A DNA stretch of 64,000 nucleotides from G963923955 sp963923955 (GCA_963923955.1 OZ000552.1:1674001-1738000), one strand, 5' to 3'; counted from the first letter of the stretch, positions 52,815-63,055 are shown. Notes: generated by a model not told the origin, from the sequence alone. Translations and numbers: made by a program.

Positions 52815-53496
52815 CGGCAAGCGTGGCGGGGCTCACCCCAATGGCGTAGCGAAGGCGCAGATACCACATCTTGAACACCGTCCTTAGAATTCCATGTTCT
52901 TCCCAACGGCGGCTGGAGGTGAGCACCTTTTCTCTGATGCAAATGGGCGCTTTGTGCTGTTTCAAAGATGAGGACAAGGCAATGTCTTCCATCAGCGCAA
53001 TGGCAGGAAAGCCCTTGGCCAGCTCATACAATTTCCGGGTAACGAACATGGCCTGATCGCCGGTGGCGATGCCTGTCAAGCGAGAGCGCAGATTCATGCA
53101 ATACTCAATGATACGAAACAGCAGCTGCCGCCCGGTCAATTCGACATCAAAGCGCCCCCAGGCCAAGTCGGTATCGATAGACTGCTGCAAGAGCGCATCA
53201 ACCCCAGCCGGCAAAAAGGTATCGGCATGGAGAAACAAATAGACATCGCCTCTTGCCCGCCGGGTGCCTTGGTGCATCTGCATGGCGCGCCCGGCGAGTG
53301 CTGATGAGAAGACATCAACCTTGCCCTTGATTAATTCGCAGGTCTTATCCCGGCTGCCGCCATCCACAACGATAAGCTCATGCCCTTTGTTGCGCAGGTA
53401 TTGCAGGCTGTCGATGCAGGCCGCAATGCCCCGCTCTTCATTGAGCGTCGGGATGATGATGGAGATTCTGTGCGCCGACAAAATATTGTTAAGCAA
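52801..53496 (-). CDS. TIGR04283-family glycosyltransferase (GT2)
   Basis: 231 aa GT-A enzyme. SIIIPTLNEERGIAACIDSL and VVDGGSRDKT at the N-terminus, a LHADT metal/nucleotide motif and MEDIALSSSLKQH fit the rSAM/selenodomain-associated transferase 2 family, usually paired with the TIGR04282 partner as here (overlapping 3' end). Proposed links to arsenosugar or other small-molecule glycosides are family-level suggestions only. Confidence 0.85.
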   Translation of the reverse strand: MLNNILSAHRISIIIPTLNEERGIAACIDSLQYLRNKGHELIVVDGGSRDKTCELIKGKVDVFSSALAGRAMQMHQGTRRARGDVYLFLHADTFLPAGVDALLQQSIDTDLAWGRFDVELTGRQLLFRIIEYCMNLRSRLTGIATGDQAMFVTRKLYELAKGFPAIALMEDIALSSSLKQHKAPICIREKVLTSSRRWEEHGILRTVFKMWYLRLRYAIGVSPATLADDYD

Positions 53497-53588
53497 CTAA
53501 AGTGCATACATGATCATGGCAATCCCCTGAAAAACTGGCTTGTCGCATTCGGTATGACTTATCTTCAAGATCCTCTGAAGTAAAACAG

Positions 53589-54881
53589 CTAGTCGAAGGG
53601 GTGTTTGAGGATAATCGTCTCTTCCCGCTCGGCGCCGGTAGAGACCAGATCCACCGGGGTGTCGGTGATCTCTTCGAGGTATGTCAAATAAGACCGGGCA
53701 TTGGCGGGCAAGGCGGCATAAGACCTTATCCCTGCCGTTGATTCCTGCCAGCCGGGTAGATCCTGATAGACGGGTTTGCATTCAGCGAGGGCTTCCGCCC
53801 CAGAGGGAGGGCTCATCTGCGCCTTGTCATTGATTTTATAGCCGGTACAGATGCGGACAGATTCTAGGCCATCGAGGACATCGAGTTTGGTAATGCACAG
53901 GCCGGAGATGCTGTTGAGTTGAACGGAACGGCGCAGGGCGACTGCATCCAGCCAGCCGCAGCGCCGCGCCCGTCCGGTTGTGGCGCCAAATTCGTGGCCG
54001 CGTTGCGCAAGATGCGCGCCCATCCGGCCGGATAGCTCGGTTGGAAAGGGTCCGGCACCCACCCGTGTGGTATAGGCCTTGGCAATGCCCAATACGTAGT
54101 CAAAATTTCTCAGGCCCACTCCGCTGCCCGTTGCGGCCGCGCCTGCCGTGGTATTGGACGAGGTGACAAAGGGATAAGTCCCATGATCGACATCGAGCAG
54201 GGTGCCCTGTGCGCCCTCGAACAGGATGTCGCCGCCTTGGCCTTGTATCTGATACAGCAATTCAGAGACATCGCTCAGCAGCGGCGCGATGGCTTCTGCC
54301 ATCGCCATTGACTCATCCAATACTTTCTGGAAGTCAAGCTGCGCGATCTTGTAGTAATACTGCAAGACAAAGTTGTGAAAATCCAGCGCCTCGCCCAGTT
54401 TTGCCGCAAAGCGTTGCCGATGCAGGAGATCGCCGGCCCGCAGGGCGCGTCGCGCCACCTTATCCTCGTATGCCGGGCCGATGCCGCGGCCGGTGGTGCC
54501 GATGGCCGCCTTGCCGCGCGCCTTCTCCCGTGCCTGATCCAGCATGATGTGATAGGGCAGTATCAGGGTGGCGGCCGCGCTGATGCACAGCCTTTCCCGG
54601 GCCGCAACATTCTTTTGCTCCAGCATCCGGATCTCATCAAGCAGGGCTTGCGGACTTACTACCACGCCGTTGGCGATCAGACATTGCACCCCATCGTGTA
54701 AGATGCCGGAGGGGATCAGGTGCAGGATCGTTTTCTCACCATCAATGACAACGGTGTGTCCCGCATTGTGACCGCCCTGGAAACGCACCACCGCGCGGGC
54801 GCGCTCGGCTAAGAGATCAACGATCTTGCCCTTGCCTTCATCGCCCCATTGACTGCCGATGACAACAACATTCCTGCCCAT
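53589..54881 (-). CDS. purA: Adenylosuccinate synthetase
   Basis: GTP-dependent first step of AMP synthesis from IMP. 430 aa with GSQWGDEGKGKIVD at the N-terminus, GGHNAGHTVVIDG, TTGRGIGPAYEDK and the IMP/GTP loop segments. Placed after hisZ in the conserved mutL-to-purA region. Confidence 0.97.
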   Translation of the reverse strand: MGRNVVVIGSQWGDEGKGKIVDLLAERARAVVRFQGGHNAGHTVVIDGEKTILHLIPSGILHDGVQCLIANGVVVSPQALLDEIRMLEQKNVAARERLCISAAATLILPYHIMLDQAREKARGKAAIGTTGRGIGPAYEDKVARRALRAGDLLHRQRFAAKLGEALDFHNFVLQYYYKIAQLDFQKVLDESMAMAEAIAPLLSDVSELLYQIQGQGGDILFEGAQGTLLDVDHGTYPFVTSSNTTAGAAATGSGVGLRNFDYVLGIAKAYTTRVGAGPFPTELSGRMGAHLAQRGHEFGATTGRARRCGWLDAVALRRSVQLNSISGLCITKLDVLDGLESVRICTGYKINDKAQMSPPSGAEALAECKPVYQDLPGWQESTAGIRSYAALPANARSYLTYLEEITDTPVDLVSTGAEREETIILKHPFD

Positions 54882-54917
54882 TTTCTTATTATCCGGGAAT
54901 ATTTTAAGGCGATTTTC

Positions 54918-56099
54918 CTAGACTATTTTCACCTTCCACTGCCCGGCTTCAAGCACCAGCTCCCGGTCACAGTGCATCTCCCTGGCGCCGCCGATCTGGC
55001 CGGGGAGCTGCCTGATGACGATCTCGCCATCTTTGCGCAGGCTGTCGATTGTCTCGGACAGACCGGGAACGGCAGAGCAGGGAGCAAAGATCCCCCGGCG
55101 TACAGCAAACTGCCGCCCGGTCAGACTAAAAAGGATCTTTAGATCGGTGCTGAAACCCGTGGCCGGGCGCGAGCGGCCGAAGGCGCTGCCAATATCATCA
55201 TAACGGCCGCCGAAGGCGATGCCCTGGCCGTGGCCGGGGACGTAAGCCGTGAAGGCCGTGCCGGTGTAATAGTGATAACCGCTCAACTCGGCCAGGTCGA
55301 AAAACAAGGGCGCGTTTTTGACTTGTTCGAATACGGCCTGGCTGATCTCCTCCAGCGCATCAATGCCGGCATTGACCCTTGCGCCGGCCTTGGCCAGCAG
55401 CCGCCGGGCCTCGCCTAGAATTTTCACATCGCCATTTAATTGCAGCAGGCCGAGCAACATATCCGCCAGGTGCGCCGGCACCGACCAGGCGGCGATCTCC
55501 GTTTCAAGCTCCGCCCTCGCCTTTCTTTGCAGGGTATCAAACAAGACCGCTTCCTGCTCAGCGGCGAGATCCATTTGTTCGATCAGCCCGCCATAGATGC
55601 CGACATGGCCCAGATCAACATGGACATTTTTCACCTCAACCAACTCCAGCGTCTTCAGCATCAGGCAGATGCTCTCGACATCGCTCTCCGGGCCGGCATG
55701 GCCATAGAGCTCGGCGCCGGCCTGCAAGGGCGCGCGGGTGCCGCCCTGCTGGGTCGGCCGGGTGTGCAGGGTTGTGCCCATATAATAAAGACGCGTTGGG
55801 GTCGCGCGCTTGAGTCTGTGGGCGTCAATGCGGGCGACCTGCGGTGTGGTATCGGCACGCAGCCCCATCATCCTGCCGTTTAGCTGATCGATCAGTTTGA
55901 AGGTCTGTAGCTCCAGATCCTCGCTGGTGCCGGTCAATAGCGAATCGAGATATTCCACCAGGGGCGGCATGACCAGCTCATAGCCCCACGAGGTGTAGAG
56001 CGCCATGACCTGCCGACACAATGACTCCAGTTGCGCCGCCCGGGGCGGCAGGACTTCCTGGATGCCTTCGGGCAGAAGCCAGCGCTTTTTGCCGCTCAT
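54918..56099 (-). CDS. hisZ: ATP phosphoribosyltransferase regulatory subunit
   Basis: HisRS-like paralog that activates short-form HisG in histidine biosynthesis. 393 aa from ATG 56099 (MSGKKRWLLPEGIQEVLPP). Class II synthetase-like motifs LRADTTPQVARI and YHYYTGTAFTAYVPG remain; tRNA-binding domains are missing as expected. Its presence implies a short HisG elsewhere in the genome. The open frame upstream belongs to the DUF2065 gene region. Confidence 0.93.
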   Translation of the reverse strand: MSGKKRWLLPEGIQEVLPPRAAQLESLCRQVMALYTSWGYELVMPPLVEYLDSLLTGTSEDLELQTFKLIDQLNGRMMGLRADTTPQVARIDAHRLKRATPTRLYYMGTTLHTRPTQQGGTRAPLQAGAELYGHAGPESDVESICLMLKTLELVEVKNVHVDLGHVGIYGGLIEQMDLAAEQEAVLFDTLQRKARAELETEIAAWSVPAHLADMLLGLLQLNGDVKILGEARRLLAKAGARVNAGIDALEEISQAVFEQVKNAPLFFDLAELSGYHYYTGTAFTAYVPGHGQGIAFGGRYDDIGSAFGRSRPATGFSTDLKILFSLTGRQFAVRRGIFAPCSAVPGLSETIDSLRKDGEIVIRQLPGQIGGAREMHCDRELVLEAGQWKVKIV

Positions 56100-56100
56100 G

Positions 56101-56286
56101 TCAATGCACGATATATAACAGGGCGAGACCAAAGAGCATACTGCCGAGGCCGATGAAACGTAAGGTAGTATTGTCCAGCTGCAGCGCCAGCATAAACATC
56201 CTGCGCAAGGCATCCGGGTTGATAAAGGGCATGATGCCTTCCAAGATAAAGACCAGCGCAAGGGCGGTAAGCAACTCGGACCACAT
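56101..56286 (-). CDS. DUF2065 small membrane protein
   Basis: 61 aa. A conserved small inner-membrane protein: two hydrophobic segments (LLTALALVFILEGIMPFI and FIGLGSMLFGLALLYIV) around an NPDALRRMFMLALQL linker. DUF2065 genes lie between hflC and hisZ/purA in many gammaproteobacteria, as here. Function unknown. Confidence 0.88.
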   Translation of the reverse strand: MWSELLTALALVFILEGIMPFINPDALRRMFMLALQLDNTTLRFIGLGSMLFGLALLYIVH

Positions 56287-56357
56287 GGTTATTTATCTAT
56301 GCTTCCCCCAAGCCTGCGCCTGTAAATGCCGGACGAGCGCCGGGGATTTATTTGGCT

Positions 56358-57233
56358 CTACGGATTACCGCGCGGATTGCCGAAATACTTGAAAAATTCT
56401 GAATCCGGCTCCAAGAGCAGGACATCCTTATTCCCCCGCAGGCTGTTCTGATAGGCCCCCAGGCTGCGATAAAAGGAATAAAACTCTTCATTCTTGCCAA
56501 AGGACGAGGCGTAGATTTCGGTCGCCTGGGCATCGCCTTCGCCGCGAATAATCTCGGCATCACGATAGGCCTCGGCCAGGATAACCTCGCGCTCCTTGTC
56601 CGCATTGGCCTGGATGCGCTCGGCTGCTTCCTCGCCGCGCGCCCGAAAATCCTTCGCCACCCGCAGCCGTTCCGCGCGCATGCGCTCATACACCGAGTTG
56701 CTGACTTCCTCCGGCAGATCAATACGCTTGGTGCGCACATCTTCCACCTTGATGCCCAACTCCTCCGGCAGTTTTGCCGTGGTCTTTCTGACGACTTCTA
56801 AGATCTCCTCACGCTCACCCGCCACCACCTGTTGCACGGTGCGCTTGCCGAACTCATCACGCAAGGCGCTGTTGATGCGCTGTGCCAGCAGGCCATTGGC
56901 ATATTCCACATCGCCGCCTCTCGTTGCGGTGTAGAATGTCTTGACATTGGAGATGCGCCATTTGGCATAGTAATCCACGATCAAGTCCTTCTTCTCGCTG
57001 GTGATAAAGCGTTGCGGCGGCTGATCCAGGCTCAGCAGGCGAATATCAAATTTCTTCACCGTATTGATCAAGGGGAACATGGCGTGTAAGCCGGGCTTGC
57101 TGTCGGTACGCTTGACCTCGCCAAACTCAAACACGATGGCCTGCTCCCATTGTTCTACCTTGAACAGGGAAAGCGAGGCCACGATGGCGATCAGCAAGGC
57201 CGGTATGATTATCTTGGCAGAGAATATTTTCAT
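56358..57233 (-). CDS. hflC: HflC, SPFH-domain regulator of FtsH
   Basis: 291 aa inner-membrane protein with one N-terminal TM helix (IIIPALLIAIVASLSLF) and an SPFH/band 7 domain facing the periplasm, ending in a long coiled-coil. Forms HflKC, which encages FtsH. Its ATG overlaps the hflK TGA as ATGA, so they are co-translated. Confidence 0.95.
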   Translation of the reverse strand: MKIFSAKIIIPALLIAIVASLSLFKVEQWEQAIVFEFGEVKRTDSKPGLHAMFPLINTVKKFDIRLLSLDQPPQRFITSEKKDLIVDYYAKWRISNVKTFYTATRGGDVEYANGLLAQRINSALRDEFGKRTVQQVVAGEREEILEVVRKTTAKLPEELGIKVEDVRTKRIDLPEEVSNSVYERMRAERLRVAKDFRARGEEAAERIQANADKEREVILAEAYRDAEIIRGEGDAQATEIYASSFGKNEEFYSFYRSLGAYQNSLRGNKDVLLLEPDSEFFKYFGNPRGNP

Positions 57234-58378
57234 CTTGTCCCCCTGGTTCTGTCATTAAAACGATTGCGCATGTCCTGGGTCGCCTGTGAATCCGCCTCGC
57301 GGTTAAACTCTCTGGGCGTGGCAAAGGGCGTGTTCGGGGCTGAGTCCCTGACCAGCTTGTCGATCGGTAGATACATGAGACTGTTATTGCTCTTGGAGTC
57401 AATCAGCACCTTATTGGTATTGGCCATTACCGACTCCATCGTTTCCAGATACAGGCGTTCCCGAGTAACCGCCGGCGCGCGCTCATACTCGGCCAATAAT
57501 TGTTCAAAGCGGGAGGCTTCCCCTTCGGCACGAGCAATCACCTTGGCCTGATAGGCATTGGCCTCCTCGCGCAGACGCGCCGCCGCCCCGCGCGCCCGGG
57601 GAATAATCTCATTCCGATAGGCCTCGGCCTCATTCACAGTGCGCTGTTCATCCTCGCGCGCCTTGATCGCATCATCAAAAGCAGCCTTGACTTCCTCCGG
57701 CGGTTTGGCCGGCTGCATCTCCACCGCCGAGACCAGGATGCCGGTCTCATAATCATCCAGAGTCTGTTGGATCAAGGCCAGTTGGCTCTGGGCGATGGGC
57801 CCGCGGCCTTCGGTCAAGATAAAATCCAGCTTGCTCTTGCCGATGACTTCCCGCACCGCGCTCTCCGTTGTCTGGGTCAGGGTGGCGGCGGGGCCGCGCA
57901 CGTTGAACAGATAAAAGGCCGGGTCTTTGATCTTCCACTGCACCGCGACCTCCACATCAACAATATTTTCATCCTGGGTCAGCATCACCGCCTTATGCGT
58001 AATCGGCCGCACCTGTTCTACGTTTAGTTTGATCACGGTCTCAATCGGCCGCGGCCAGCGAAAATTCGGGCCCGGTTGCAGCGTTGTCTGGTATGCACCA
58101 AAACGCAGGACAACGCCTCTTTCCTGCTGGTCGATGGCATAGAACGAGTCATACAGCAGCCAGCCCGCCAAGACGATCAGGAACAAAGCCAAGGCCAAGC
58201 GGGAATTGCCCTCGCCGCCGCCGGCATTCGCTGACTGTTTGCCGAAGATGCCGCCCAGGCCCTGCTGCATCTTGCGGACGATCTCATCCAAGTCCGGCGG
58301 GCCCTCGCCATTGCCGCGCTTGCGATTGCCCCACGGGTCTTTGCCCTTATTACCGCCAGGTGGTTCGTTCCAACTCAT
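57230..58378 (-). CDS. hflK: HflK, SPFH-domain regulator of FtsH
   Basis: 382 aa from ATG 58378 (MSWNEPPGGNKGKDPWGNRK). A Gly/Asn-rich cytosolic N-terminus, TM helix LALALFLIVLAGWLLYDSFY and SPFH domain (RFGAYQTTLQPGPNFRWPRPIE) are typical. Partner of HflC. The FtsH partner gene is also in this window. Confidence 0.95.
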   Translation of the reverse strand: MSWNEPPGGNKGKDPWGNRKRGNGEGPPDLDEIVRKMQQGLGGIFGKQSANAGGGEGNSRLALALFLIVLAGWLLYDSFYAIDQQERGVVLRFGAYQTTLQPGPNFRWPRPIETVIKLNVEQVRPITHKAVMLTQDENIVDVEVAVQWKIKDPAFYLFNVRGPAATLTQTTESAVREVIGKSKLDFILTEGRGPIAQSQLALIQQTLDDYETGILVSAVEMQPAKPPEEVKAAFDDAIKAREDEQRTVNEAEAYRNEIIPRARGAAARLREEANAYQAKVIARAEGEASRFEQLLAEYERAPAVTRERLYLETMESVMANTNKVLIDSKSNNSLMYLPIDKLVRDSAPNTPFATPREFNREADSQATQDMRNRFNDRTRGTR

Positions 58379-58573
58379 TGTCTTATTGACTCCAAATATA
58401 TTGAGGAAGCTCTTAAATAATGCATCCATGAATTATCAGAGCGTTGGATAATAGCATAAATGGAAGCTGCTTTTGATCAGCTGTAAAAATAGTCATTTTC
58501 TCCTAAGCGCAGGGGGTCTCGCAGGCGGATTCGAGCTACGAGGTCGATGCGGCTGTTTCGGCCTAAAGCGCAT

Positions 58574-59863
58574 CTAGCGCAGGGCGGCCACATCAAGGCC
58601 ATGCGCCCGACACAGGCTATCCAGCGCGGCCGGCTCAAGCCTGATGTCCATCAGCCAGCCGCCGGCTTTTAGCCATCGCTCTTCGCACACCACGGCGTTT
58701 TCAAACAGGCTGGCGCGGAGCCTTCCCGCCCCTGCCGGCAGACGCAGCCGCTGAACCCGCCGCGCCGGGCTGATATGACGACTAATCAGGGCCTTTAATT
58801 CAGCAAGCCCCGCCCCACTCTGCGCCGATAGCCAGATCTTTGCCGTGCCGTGCGCATGCTGCTCTACCTTAACAGCAAGCTGCTCATCGCGATCGATCTT
58901 GTTAAAAACCAGTATCTGCGGCACGGCCGCAGCCCCAATCTCCTCGATCACATGCGCCACCTGCTCCTGGTGTGCCCGGCGATGTTCATCATTCACGTCT
59001 ACGACATGCAGGAGCAGGGCTGCTGCGCGCACTTCTTCCAAGGTCGCATGAAAGGCGGCGATGAGCTCGTGCGGGATATGGCGGATAAATCCCACCGTAT
59101 CACTCAAGACCACCGCCTGCCCGGGTGCCAACTCAAGCCGGCGCAAGGTCGGGTCCAGGGTGGCGAACAGCTTATCCGCCGCATAGACATCGGCACCGGT
59201 CAGCCGGTTAAAAAGCGTGGATTTGCCGGCATTGGTATAGCCCACCAATGATATGACCGGCGTGGATTGACGTCGGCGCAGACGCCGCCCCTGCTGGCGC
59301 TGACTGCGCACCTTGTCCAGCCGCCGGTGAATCGATCTAATACGCTCATTCAACAGGCGCCGGTCGGTCTCCAGTTGCGTCTCGCCCGGCCCTCTCAGGC
59401 CGATGCCTCCTTTTTGCCTTTCCAGATGCGTCCACCCCCGAATCAGGCGCGAGGAAAGGTGTTGCAACTGCGCCAGCTCAACCTGTAGCTTGCCTTCGTA
59501 ACTGCGCGCCCGTTGTGCAAAGATGTCCAGGATGAGCCGTACCCGATCGATCACCCGACAGCGTAGTTCGCGCTCAAGATTGCGCTCCTGGGCCGGGCTG
59601 AGAGCATGATTGAAGATGACCAGATCAGCGCCTGTGGTGCGGACGCATTGCTTGAGCTCGGCCAGCTTGCCGGTGCCGACAAAAAATCGCGCATCCGGGG
59701 TCTGGCGCGCGCCGCTTAAGATTACGGTATGCGCAAGTCCGCTTGATTTAGCGAGTTGGATAAACTCATCCCGCTCCTCATGCAAGCGGGCACGGCGAAA
59801 ATCAATATGAACCAGTACGGCGCTCTCACCGCCTGCGGCAGACTTATTCAAGGTGTATGGCAA
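58574..59863 (-). CDS. hflX: Ribosome-associated GTPase HflX
   Basis: 429 aa. An N-terminal HflX-specific domain with GTGKLAELK and ARSYEGKLQVELAQLQHL is followed by the G domain: G1 GYTNAGKST, G3 DTVGFI and G4 FNKID. Splits stalled ribosomes and helps heat-stress recovery. Part of the hfq-hflX-hflK-hflC operon. Confidence 0.96.
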   Translation of the reverse strand: MPYTLNKSAAGGESAVLVHIDFRRARLHEERDEFIQLAKSSGLAHTVILSGARQTPDARFFVGTGKLAELKQCVRTTGADLVIFNHALSPAQERNLERELRCRVIDRVRLILDIFAQRARSYEGKLQVELAQLQHLSSRLIRGWTHLERQKGGIGLRGPGETQLETDRRLLNERIRSIHRRLDKVRSQRQQGRRLRRRQSTPVISLVGYTNAGKSTLFNRLTGADVYAADKLFATLDPTLRRLELAPGQAVVLSDTVGFIRHIPHELIAAFHATLEEVRAAALLLHVVDVNDEHRRAHQEQVAHVIEEIGAAAVPQILVFNKIDRDEQLAVKVEQHAHGTAKIWLSAQSGAGLAELKALISRHISPARRVQRLRLPAGAGRLRASLFENAVVCEERWLKAGGWLMDIRLEPAALDSLCRAHGLDVAALR

Positions 59864-59903
59864 GGTCTAGAGGCCGCCGCAGAAATTTGGCCATGCCGCA
59901 GCT

Positions 59904-60152
59904 TCAAGCCTCGCCGCCCTCTTCATCCATCTGCGGCAGCTTGACATTCCGGGCCGGCACGATGGTGGATATGGCGTGTTTATAGACCAGCTGTCCCACT
60001 GAGTTTCGTAACAATACGACGAACTGGTCAAATGACTCGACCCGGCCTTGTAGCTTGATCCCGTTGACCAGAAAAATGGAGACCGGGATGCGTTCTCTAC
60101 GCAGCACATTCAGGAAAGGGTCTTGCAGCGAATGCCCCTTGCTCATCATCAT
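59904..60152 (-). CDS. hfq: RNA chaperone Hfq
   Basis: 82 aa. Sm1 and Sm2 motifs are intact: QDPFLNVLRRERIPVSIFLVNGIKLQG, then VGQLVYKHAISTIVP. Anneals small RNAs to target mRNAs. Several ATGs at the start (60152, 60149, 60146); the family start SKGHSLQDPFL fits 60146 best. Short C-terminal tail. Confidence 0.97.
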   Translation of the reverse strand: MMMSKGHSLQDPFLNVLRRERIPVSIFLVNGIKLQGRVESFDQFVVLLRNSVGQLVYKHAISTIVPARNVKLPQMDEEGGEA

Positions 60153-60215
60153 TCTCCTTTTAAGTTATCATTATTTTGTTGTTATATTTCGGCCCTGATC
60201 ATGGATCCCCCGTGC

Positions 60216-61172
60216 TTAGGGAAACCTTGATTTATTTACGAGCTTCCCCAGAAATTCTAGCACATTCTCGTGCGTGTTTGCTTGATTTGCGCCAAACCAG
60301 TGGGCATTTTCCTCCGCGCCCAGCCAGGTCAGCTGCCGTTTTGCCAGCTGCCGGGTGGCAATAATGGCCTCTTCCTGCATCTCGGCATAATCTATTTCCC
60401 CTGCCAGATAGCGCCAGATCTGCCGATAGCCCACCAGGCGCATGGCGGGCAAGTCCGGCCGCAGGCCGGGGCGGGCGTGAAGGCCGCTGACCTCCTCGAC
60501 AAGGCCGGCCTCCAGCATGGCCCGAAAACGCTGCGCAATGCGGGCATGCAAGGCGCTTCTCCTCTCCGGCGCAATAATCAGCTTATGGATCTGGAAGGGC
60601 AGAGAGCGCTCTCGGCCTGAGGAGAAATGCTCGCTGAGCGTCTTGCCGGTCATTTCATAGACCTCCAGGGCGCGCTGGATGCGCTGTGGATCATTGGGGT
60701 GGATGCGCCCGGCAGAATCGGGATCAATGCCCGCCAGGCGCCGATGCAGGGCCTGCCACCCCTGTTGCTCTGCAGCTCGGCGGAGGTCAGCCCGAATCTC
60801 AGGCGCCGCCCCGGGCACGGCAGAGATCCCCTGCTCCAGGGCGCGAAAATACAGGCCGGTGCCGCCGACCAGCAAGGGCGTCCGGCCGCGGGCGTGGATG
60901 TCTTCAATGGCAGCCTGCGCGTCAGCACAGAATCTGCCGGCGGAATAAGGCTCTGTTGGCTCACAGATGTCGATCAGGTGGTGTGGGATGTCGGCCCGAA
61001 TCGCAGCATCGGGCTTGGCCGTGCCGATATCTAAGCCCCTATACACCATCGCCGAATCAACACTGATGATCTCGGTGGCCAATGCCTGGGTAATGGCGAG
61101 CGCCAGCTCGGTCTTGCCGCTGGCGGTCGGCCCCATGAGAAAGATAACGGACGGGGAGGAGGCTTTAGCCAT
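60216..61172 (-). CDS. miaA: tRNA dimethylallyltransferase
   Basis: Transfers dimethylallyl to A37 of UNN-reading tRNAs. 318 aa from ATG 61172. P-loop GPTASGKTELAL, DSAMVYRGLDIGTAKP, and LVGGTGLYFRAL are family motifs. The chosen start overlaps the mutL stop by 8 bp; an upstream ATG at 61178 lies inside mutL. miaA-hfq linkage is typical of proteobacteria. Confidence 0.96.
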   Translation of the reverse strand: MAKASSPSVIFLMGPTASGKTELALAITQALATEIISVDSAMVYRGLDIGTAKPDAAIRADIPHHLIDICEPTEPYSAGRFCADAQAAIEDIHARGRTPLLVGGTGLYFRALEQGISAVPGAAPEIRADLRRAAEQQGWQALHRRLAGIDPDSAGRIHPNDPQRIQRALEVYEMTGKTLSEHFSSGRERSLPFQIHKLIIAPERRSALHARIAQRFRAMLEAGLVEEVSGLHARPGLRPDLPAMRLVGYRQIWRYLAGEIDYAEMQEEAIIATRQLAKRQLTWLGAEENAHWFGANQANTHENVLEFLGKLVNKSRFP

Positions 61173-62871
61173 GCCCATGCAGCAGGCCGGCAAGGTCTTC
61201 CCATGTCAGCACCCGCCCTATTCCCGATGCCGCCTTGGCATGAATATCCAGGCCGACATCTTCCAAGGCGCGCAGCAGCGCCAGCATCTCTGCCATGTCC
61301 AGCCTGTCCTCTTCAATATCCCCGGCATGTTCAGCCATCACAGCAGGCAGAGCCTCAAGCCCATTATGATCAAGCGCCTTTAACACATCGGCGAGCAGGG
61401 ATGGAATATCCGCATCTTGCAATACCCGCGGCAGGGCACGGAGCATGATCGAGGTCGACGACACCGCCTCCAGCACCAGGCCGTATTGTTGCAGGGACCG
61501 GGCCGCATCGCTAAGGCGCTGCACCGCATCTGCAGAAAAAGTCAGCGTTACCGGCACCAGCAGGGGACGCTGCTTCACCTCCCGGGCCGCTTGCAGGCGC
61601 ACTTTTGCGATGTGCCTTCTGGCGGCCTTGACATCGATCAGGCCAAAGCCCGCCGCAAGCTCGCTCAGAATAAAGCGCCCGCCCAGCTGCACGAGCGGAC
61701 GACCCGCCTGCGGAACCCCGGCCAGCAGGTCCTTGTCGGTTCGCGGCTGCATCAAGGCGGCGTAATTTCCCGAGCACTCGGCTAAGCCGCCGGTGTTTTT
61801 ATACGACGGCGGGAGCGCGGATAAGGGCGGCGGGGCATAAGCATTGTTTGCCTCTTCATTGAGCGACAGCGCGACTCCCTGCTTGAGTCCACGATCCAGA
61901 CTTGCATAGATAAAATCATGCACATCGCGCGCTTGGCGAAAGCGCACTTCGTGCTTGGTTGGATGCACATTCACATCCGCCGCGGCAAGATCCATTTCCA
62001 GATATAAGACATAAGAAGGATAACGGCCGGGCGGGAGCAGCGGCGCATAGGCCAGGCGAATGGCATGGTTCACCCGCCGGTCGCGGATCGTCCTGCCGTT
62101 TAGATAAAAGTACTGGCGGTCGGATTGATTGCGCGCCAGCTCGGACAGGCCCAACCAACCCCAGATACGCATGTTCTTGTCCGCATGCTCGACGAGTATC
62201 GCCTGTTGGCTGAAAGCAGCACCCATGATCGCGGCCATGCGCGCCGCCGGGTCGCCGCGGGTATCCGGGCAATACAGCACCTGCTTGCCATTGTGGCGCA
62301 GGCGCAGGCTCACATCCGTATCCGCCAGGGCTAGGCGCCTGACCATGGCCAGGATATGCAGGAACTCGGTGCGCTCGGAACCCAGAAATCGACGGCGGGC
62401 GGGAGTCACATGAAACAGGTTGCTCACTTCGATCGTTGTGCCGACCGGATGCGCGGCAGGCATCCGTTCGAGTTTGTTCGACAAAGGATCAACCACGACC
62501 GCCCAGGCCTGTTCCATACCTAAGCGCCGCGAGATCAATTTGAATTGCGAGACTGAAGCCATGCTCGGCAGCGCCTCGCCGCGAAAGCCCAGGCTGTTAA
62601 TGCGTTCCAGATCGGCCTGCTCGCGCAGCTTGCTGGTTGCGTGCCGCTCCATGGCCAACTGCATGTCGTCCGGATGAATGCCATGGCCGTTATCGCTCAC
62701 GCGGATCTGCTGAGCGCCACCCTTTTCAATATCAAGCTGTATCGATGTCGCGGCGGCATCGAGGCTGTTTTCCAAGAGCTCCTTGACAACCGATGCAGGG
62801 CGTTCAATGACCTCCCCGGCTGCAATCTGGTTGGCTAATGATGCCGGGAGTCGGTTAATCCTGGCCGGCAC
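61165..62871 (-). CDS. mutL: DNA mismatch repair protein MutL
   Basis: 568 aa. N-terminal GHKL ATPase: IAAGEVIERPASVVKELLENSLDA, DNGHGI, and TSKL..GFRGEAL. The C-terminal dimerisation domain lacks an obvious DQHAAHER-type endonuclease motif from what I can see, as in E. coli MutL, which would imply a methyl-directed partner MutH rather than nicking MutL. Start ATG at 62871. Confidence 0.95.
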   Translation of the reverse strand: MPARINRLPASLANQIAAGEVIERPASVVKELLENSLDAAATSIQLDIEKGGAQQIRVSDNGHGIHPDDMQLAMERHATSKLREQADLERINSLGFRGEALPSMASVSQFKLISRRLGMEQAWAVVVDPLSNKLERMPAAHPVGTTIEVSNLFHVTPARRRFLGSERTEFLHILAMVRRLALADTDVSLRLRHNGKQVLYCPDTRGDPAARMAAIMGAAFSQQAILVEHADKNMRIWGWLGLSELARNQSDRQYFYLNGRTIRDRRVNHAIRLAYAPLLPPGRYPSYVLYLEMDLAAADVNVHPTKHEVRFRQARDVHDFIYASLDRGLKQGVALSLNEEANNAYAPPPLSALPPSYKNTGGLAECSGNYAALMQPRTDKDLLAGVPQAGRPLVQLGGRFILSELAAGFGLIDVKAARRHIAKVRLQAAREVKQRPLLVPVTLTFSADAVQRLSDAARSLQQYGLVLEAVSSTSIMLRALPRVLQDADIPSLLADVLKALDHNGLEALPAVMAEHAGDIEEDRLDMAEMLALLRALEDVGLDIHAKAASGIGRVLTWEDLAGLLHGHG

Positions 62872-62990
62872 GGTTTGTTTCTCGAACGTCCATGCAGCAC
62901 AGGGTATAGGGAAAAGCCCGGCGCGTGAAGGGATCAGGACTGGCGCTTAGGCTAAGAAAACGAACATATAAGAACAAATCCTATACACTT

Positions 62991-63010
62991 GTTATGGTGA
63001 TAACCATAAC
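62991..63010. promoter_or_regulatory. Dyad GTTATGGT-N4-ACCATAAC upstream of hsdR-like gene
   Basis: An 8-bp perfect inverted repeat with a 4-nt spacer, about 46 bp before the ATG of the restriction gene and near a TATACA sequence (62982-62987). It is a plausible operator for a controller-type repressor. No terminator-like T-run follows. Confidence 0.45.
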
Positions 63011-63055
63011 TTTTAAGAATCAGTGATGCCTGATTGAGAACAGAGTTTTGAAGTG